This document shows positions 6,801 to 7,980 of a stretch of DNA of 7,980 nt, piece after piece; position 1 is the first letter of the stretch, and every line of letters begins with the position of its first letter. A program made the position numbers and the translations under genes. This DNA is from an uncultured Chloroflexota bacterium (GTDB lineage Bacteria > Chloroflexota > Limnocylindria > Limnocylindrales > CSP1-4). The DNA lies in assembly GCA_903924005.1 (NCBI GenBank), contig CAIXZV010000402.1, forward strand, positions 1-7,980, given 5' to 3'. The notes beneath the pieces are model-generated. The model did no database searches and had not been told where the DNA came from. It saw nothing but the letters and a program-made list of their open reading frames with translations.

Positions 6801-7035
6801 GGACCGCCGCAACCGCCTCGATCGCCGCGATCAGGGGCCACCACCGCAACCCGCCCGTCGCAAGCAGGCCAACGCCCACCGCGACGGATGCCCACCAGAT
6901 CGGCGGCCCGTCGCCGGAATGGAGCGCCACCATAAAGGCGATAGACGCGACGTACGCCACCACCCAAAGGAGCACGCGCTTGAGGCTGCGATCGCCCACT
7001 GGCACTCCTGCCGGCATGGACACGGGCCCGGCCAT
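3898..7035 (-). CDS. Hybrid sensor histidine kinase (MASE1, three PAS, HisKA, HATPase, receiver)
   Basis: This 1045-residue membrane sensor begins with about eight hydrophobic segments (residues about 20-292). Their order and the WWAGDVTG motif (157-164) match the MASE1 integral membrane sensor domain. PAS-like domains follow at about 310-425, 426-545 and 555-670. The HisKA motif GGVAHDFNNLL has the phospho-acceptor His694. The ATPase domain (about 790-905) shows Asn805 in the N box, DQGTGIP, and GHGTGLGLS near 862-870. A C-terminal receiver domain (about 923-1035) has acidic residues in VEDEDAVR, phospho-acceptor Asp972 in VTDIVLPG, the TGYT switch region and the lysine of LPKPF. All catalytic residues appear intact. 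The signal is unknown. The receiver at the C-terminus suggests a phosphorelay or feedback, and no partner regulator is encoded nearby. The start at 7035 lies just before the first membrane helix; the Met at residue 7 is an alternative. Confidence 0.93.
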   Translation of the reverse strand: MAGPVSMPAGVPVGDRSLKRVLLWVVAYVASIAFMVALHSGDGPPIWWASVAVGVGLLATGGLRWWPLIAAIEAVAAVLAYGQSPAAILGVALPTALETLAVAWAIGRFRFGLTDAGAGLRLAAAVGVACAGSATLGVSLLAMFGLVSDPAAMWLGWWAGDVTGLATLLPLVMSLLVSVAATAGIRTSLWATIEPVLLMAAEAVIVVGTTIFSSVDPLHREDPRFLWAIPVVLAAVRLDRRATAAVVAVMGATAFAAMSRLPDAQGVGGPLGVQSTLITLGIAGMSIAVAVSNRREAVTEIAAKTVALYESEHRYATLFERSPVMQLLVDPATAEIVDVNEAAIAYYGYSREEFRAMTIPQLSLTEPGSIRHALLGQHAGKMHLTARHRLASGDVRNVEVQTGPLSIDGRELLHSVIRDITDEVAVRRQIARLAAAVESSADAVVTTDLEGVVTSWNAAAERLYGYDRGTALGKPIEQLIGHLSVPDEELAELVRSQGVVRLGHLSRIDASGDAVPVDLVVTQILDEDGNLVGLSRLAHDLRELFEEQERVRRSEALLADAARIGGVGSWEVDATTGDTTWSGELYRLTGSPAGSPVARDSLLNLVHLEDRPAVASAFASRVGEEKPVEFRLVTADGHERSMVATWRTVPGADGAPVREIGVVRDITEERALEVQLRQAQRLESIGLLAGGVAHDFNNLLTAIAGFTDLARLAAADGMSPDADLAEIQGAVDRAKSLTSQLLTFGRRAIVRPRAVRVATAVGELTPLLQRLIGERIKITAQLDPAATVVIDPGQLDQVLVNLVVNARDAMPHGGHLRISAGLAQDTESKRAWLEVTDQGTGIPPDVLDKIFLPFFSTKERGHGTGLGLSTVQGIVVAAGGTISVSSVVGRGTTFRIELAAADLVPERATEPARDDVGRNVGSLVLLVEDEDAVRMSGARILERAGFRVVTAASVPSALAKAALERPDILVTDIVLPGRTEGISLAETLRGQWTGLPVLLITGYTDREPPSWAELLPKPFTAQELVASVQRLAGPSASQAEPVATS

Positions 7036-7049
7036 ACGCTGGTCCTCGG

Positions 7050-7055
7050 AGACTA
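7050..7055 (-). promoter_or_regulatory. Putative -10 hexamer TAGTCT before the histidine kinase gene
   Basis: On the minus strand TAGTCT lies 14 nt before the ATG at 7035. Initiation about 7 nt downstream would give a leader of about 7 nt. A GAGGA run sits in between and could act as a weak ribosome-binding site if transcription started further upstream, for instance from lipA. Confidence 0.35.
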
Positions 7056-7089
7056 GTTTGGCACGCTGTCTCCGCGAACGAACACCACA

Positions 7090-7105
7090 TGCACCATCAG
7101 GTGCA
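7090..7105. terminator. Small hairpin between lipA and the kinase gene
   Basis: TGCACC (7090-7095), loop ATCA and GGTGCA (7100-7105) form a perfect 6-bp inverted repeat in the 95-bp gap after the lipA stop. On the minus strand a moderately T-rich stretch (TGTGGTGTTCG) follows. It could be a weak terminator for lipA or an operator for the kinase gene. Confidence 0.35.
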
Positions 7106-7130
7106 GGCAGTCTGGCCCATTTGCGCGATA

Positions 7131-7980
7131 TCAGGCGCCCGGGATCACCCGACCGTCGGCGGCGATGGTGGCCTGGCGACGCGCCGCGCGGGCCTCAGCG
7201 TCGGGCACCTGGTCCCGGGCGTGGTAGCTCGACCGCACAAGCGGAGCCGACTCGACGTGGCGGAAGCCCATCGCGAGGGCCTGGCCCTTCATCTCGGCAA
7301 ACTCGTCAGGGTGGTAGTACCGCTCCACGGCCAGGTGCTGGAGCGACGGCCGCAGGTACTGGCCGATGGTGAGGATGTCGCAATCCACAGCCCGGAGGGC
7401 CTCAAAGCACTCGGTCAGCTCATCTCGCGTCTCGCCGAGGCCCACCATGAGGCTGGACTTGGTGTTGACGGCGTGGCCGTACTCCACGGCGTAGACCTTT
7501 GCGCGCTCCAGAACGCCGAGCGTTCGGTCCCAGCGCGCCCGTTTGCGCACGGGCTGCTGCAGACGCCGCACCGTCTCGAGGTTGTGGTTGAGGATGTCCG
7601 GCCCCGCGTCCATCACCAGGCGGAGCGGTGCCTCCTCGCCGTTGAAATCCGGGATTAGGACCTCAACGCCCATGCCCGGGCTGGTGCGCCGGATCTCCCG
7701 GATGGTGTCGGCAAACACGGAAGCGCCACCGTCGGGCAGGTCGTCGCGGGCGACGCTGGTGACCACCACGTGGTCCAGGTTCATGTAGGCAACCGCCTCG
7801 GCGACGCGACGGGGCTCATCCGGGTCAAACCACGTGGGCCGACCGGTCTTGATGTTGCAGAAGCCGCAGGCGCGGGTGCAGACATCACCGAGGATCATGA
7901 CCGTGGCGGTCTTCTGCTCCCAGCACTCGCCAAGATTGGGGCAGATGGCCTCGGCACACACGGTGTTGAGATTGAGTCCG
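7131..7980 (-). CDS. lipA: Lipoyl synthase, N-terminus outside the window
   Basis: The frame stays open to the window edge and 282 residues plus the stop are visible, so an estimated 30-45 N-terminal residues are missing. LipA is a radical SAM enzyme that inserts two sulfur atoms into protein-bound octanoyl groups to make lipoyl cofactors of pyruvate and 2-oxoglutarate dehydrogenase and the glycine cleavage system. The visible protein starts GLNLNTVCAEAICPNLGEC, which has the LipA-specific auxiliary cluster motif CX4CX5C. The radical SAM cluster motif CTRACGFC (CX3CX2C) follows. The C-terminal LVRSSYHA includes the serine that ligates the auxiliary 4Fe-4S cluster in LipA structures. All diagnostic residues are present. 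A GTG at 7961 is inside the conserved region and is not the start. The kinase gene begins 95 bp downstream on the same strand. lipB, often adjacent, would lie outside the window. Confidence 0.97.
   Translation of the reverse strand, partial: GLNLNTVCAEAICPNLGECWEQKTATVMILGDVCTRACGFCNIKTGRPTWFDPDEPRRVAEAVAYMNLDHVVVTSVARDDLPDGGASVFADTIREIRRTSPGMGVEVLIPDFNGEEAPLRLVMDAGPDILNHNLETVRRLQQPVRKRARWDRTLGVLERAKVYAVEYGHAVNTKSSLMVGLGETRDELTECFEALRAVDCDILTIGQYLRPSLQHLAVERYYHPDEFAEMKGQALAMGFRHVESAPLVRSSYHARDQVPDAEARAARRQATIAADGRVIPGA

Noticed and set aside
4591..7056. Long open frame (821 codons) on the plus strand opposite the kinase gene
   Set aside because: Its translation is rich in Arg, His and Gly without any domain, and it mirrors the kinase codons. 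Long antisense frames are normal opposite high-GC genes. The kinase frame contains every expected motif.

Overview
This is a GC-rich stretch of bacterial chromosome, with G or C at most third codon positions. It holds seven genes on two strands. None of them fixes the phylum. The high GC, apparently leaderless genes with a -10-like hexamer next to the ATG, a SufR-type regulator with three candidate cysteine ligands, a sortase and a MASE1 hybrid kinase would suit a Chloroflexota or Actinobacteriota lineage; this is inference.

Left part, plus strand (1-2781): the C-terminal end of a membrane protein with a proline/alanine tail carrying a perfect 27-bp tandem repeat (1-516); a small lipoprotein of unknown function (566-1027); a SufR-like winged-helix regulator with a C-terminal cysteine set (1075-1737); a 223-bp gap without a gene; and a secreted or anchored sortase (1961-2781). 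A one-base shift near 2659-2661 interrupts the sortase and moves the catalytic Cys and Arg out of the main frame.

Right part, minus strand (2795-7980), in transcription order: lipoyl synthase lipA (5' end outside the window), a 1045-residue MASE1-PAS-PAS-PAS-HisKA-HATPase-REC hybrid histidine kinase, and an adenosine-deaminase-family amidohydrolase. Sortase and deaminase converge, and both stop codons lie inside one shared hairpin.

The genes do not form one pathway. LipA is an Fe-S enzyme and the regulator is of an Fe-S-sensing type, but they lie far apart on opposite strands, so a link is only a guess. The most unusual points are the sortase frameshift, a recurring TAGCCT/TATCCT-type hexamer 6-14 nt before five start codons (which also decides the deaminase start), and a TDGP motif in the deaminase where TDDP is usual. 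I found no CRISPR array, tRNA, rRNA, insertion sequence or convincing new multi-gene system.
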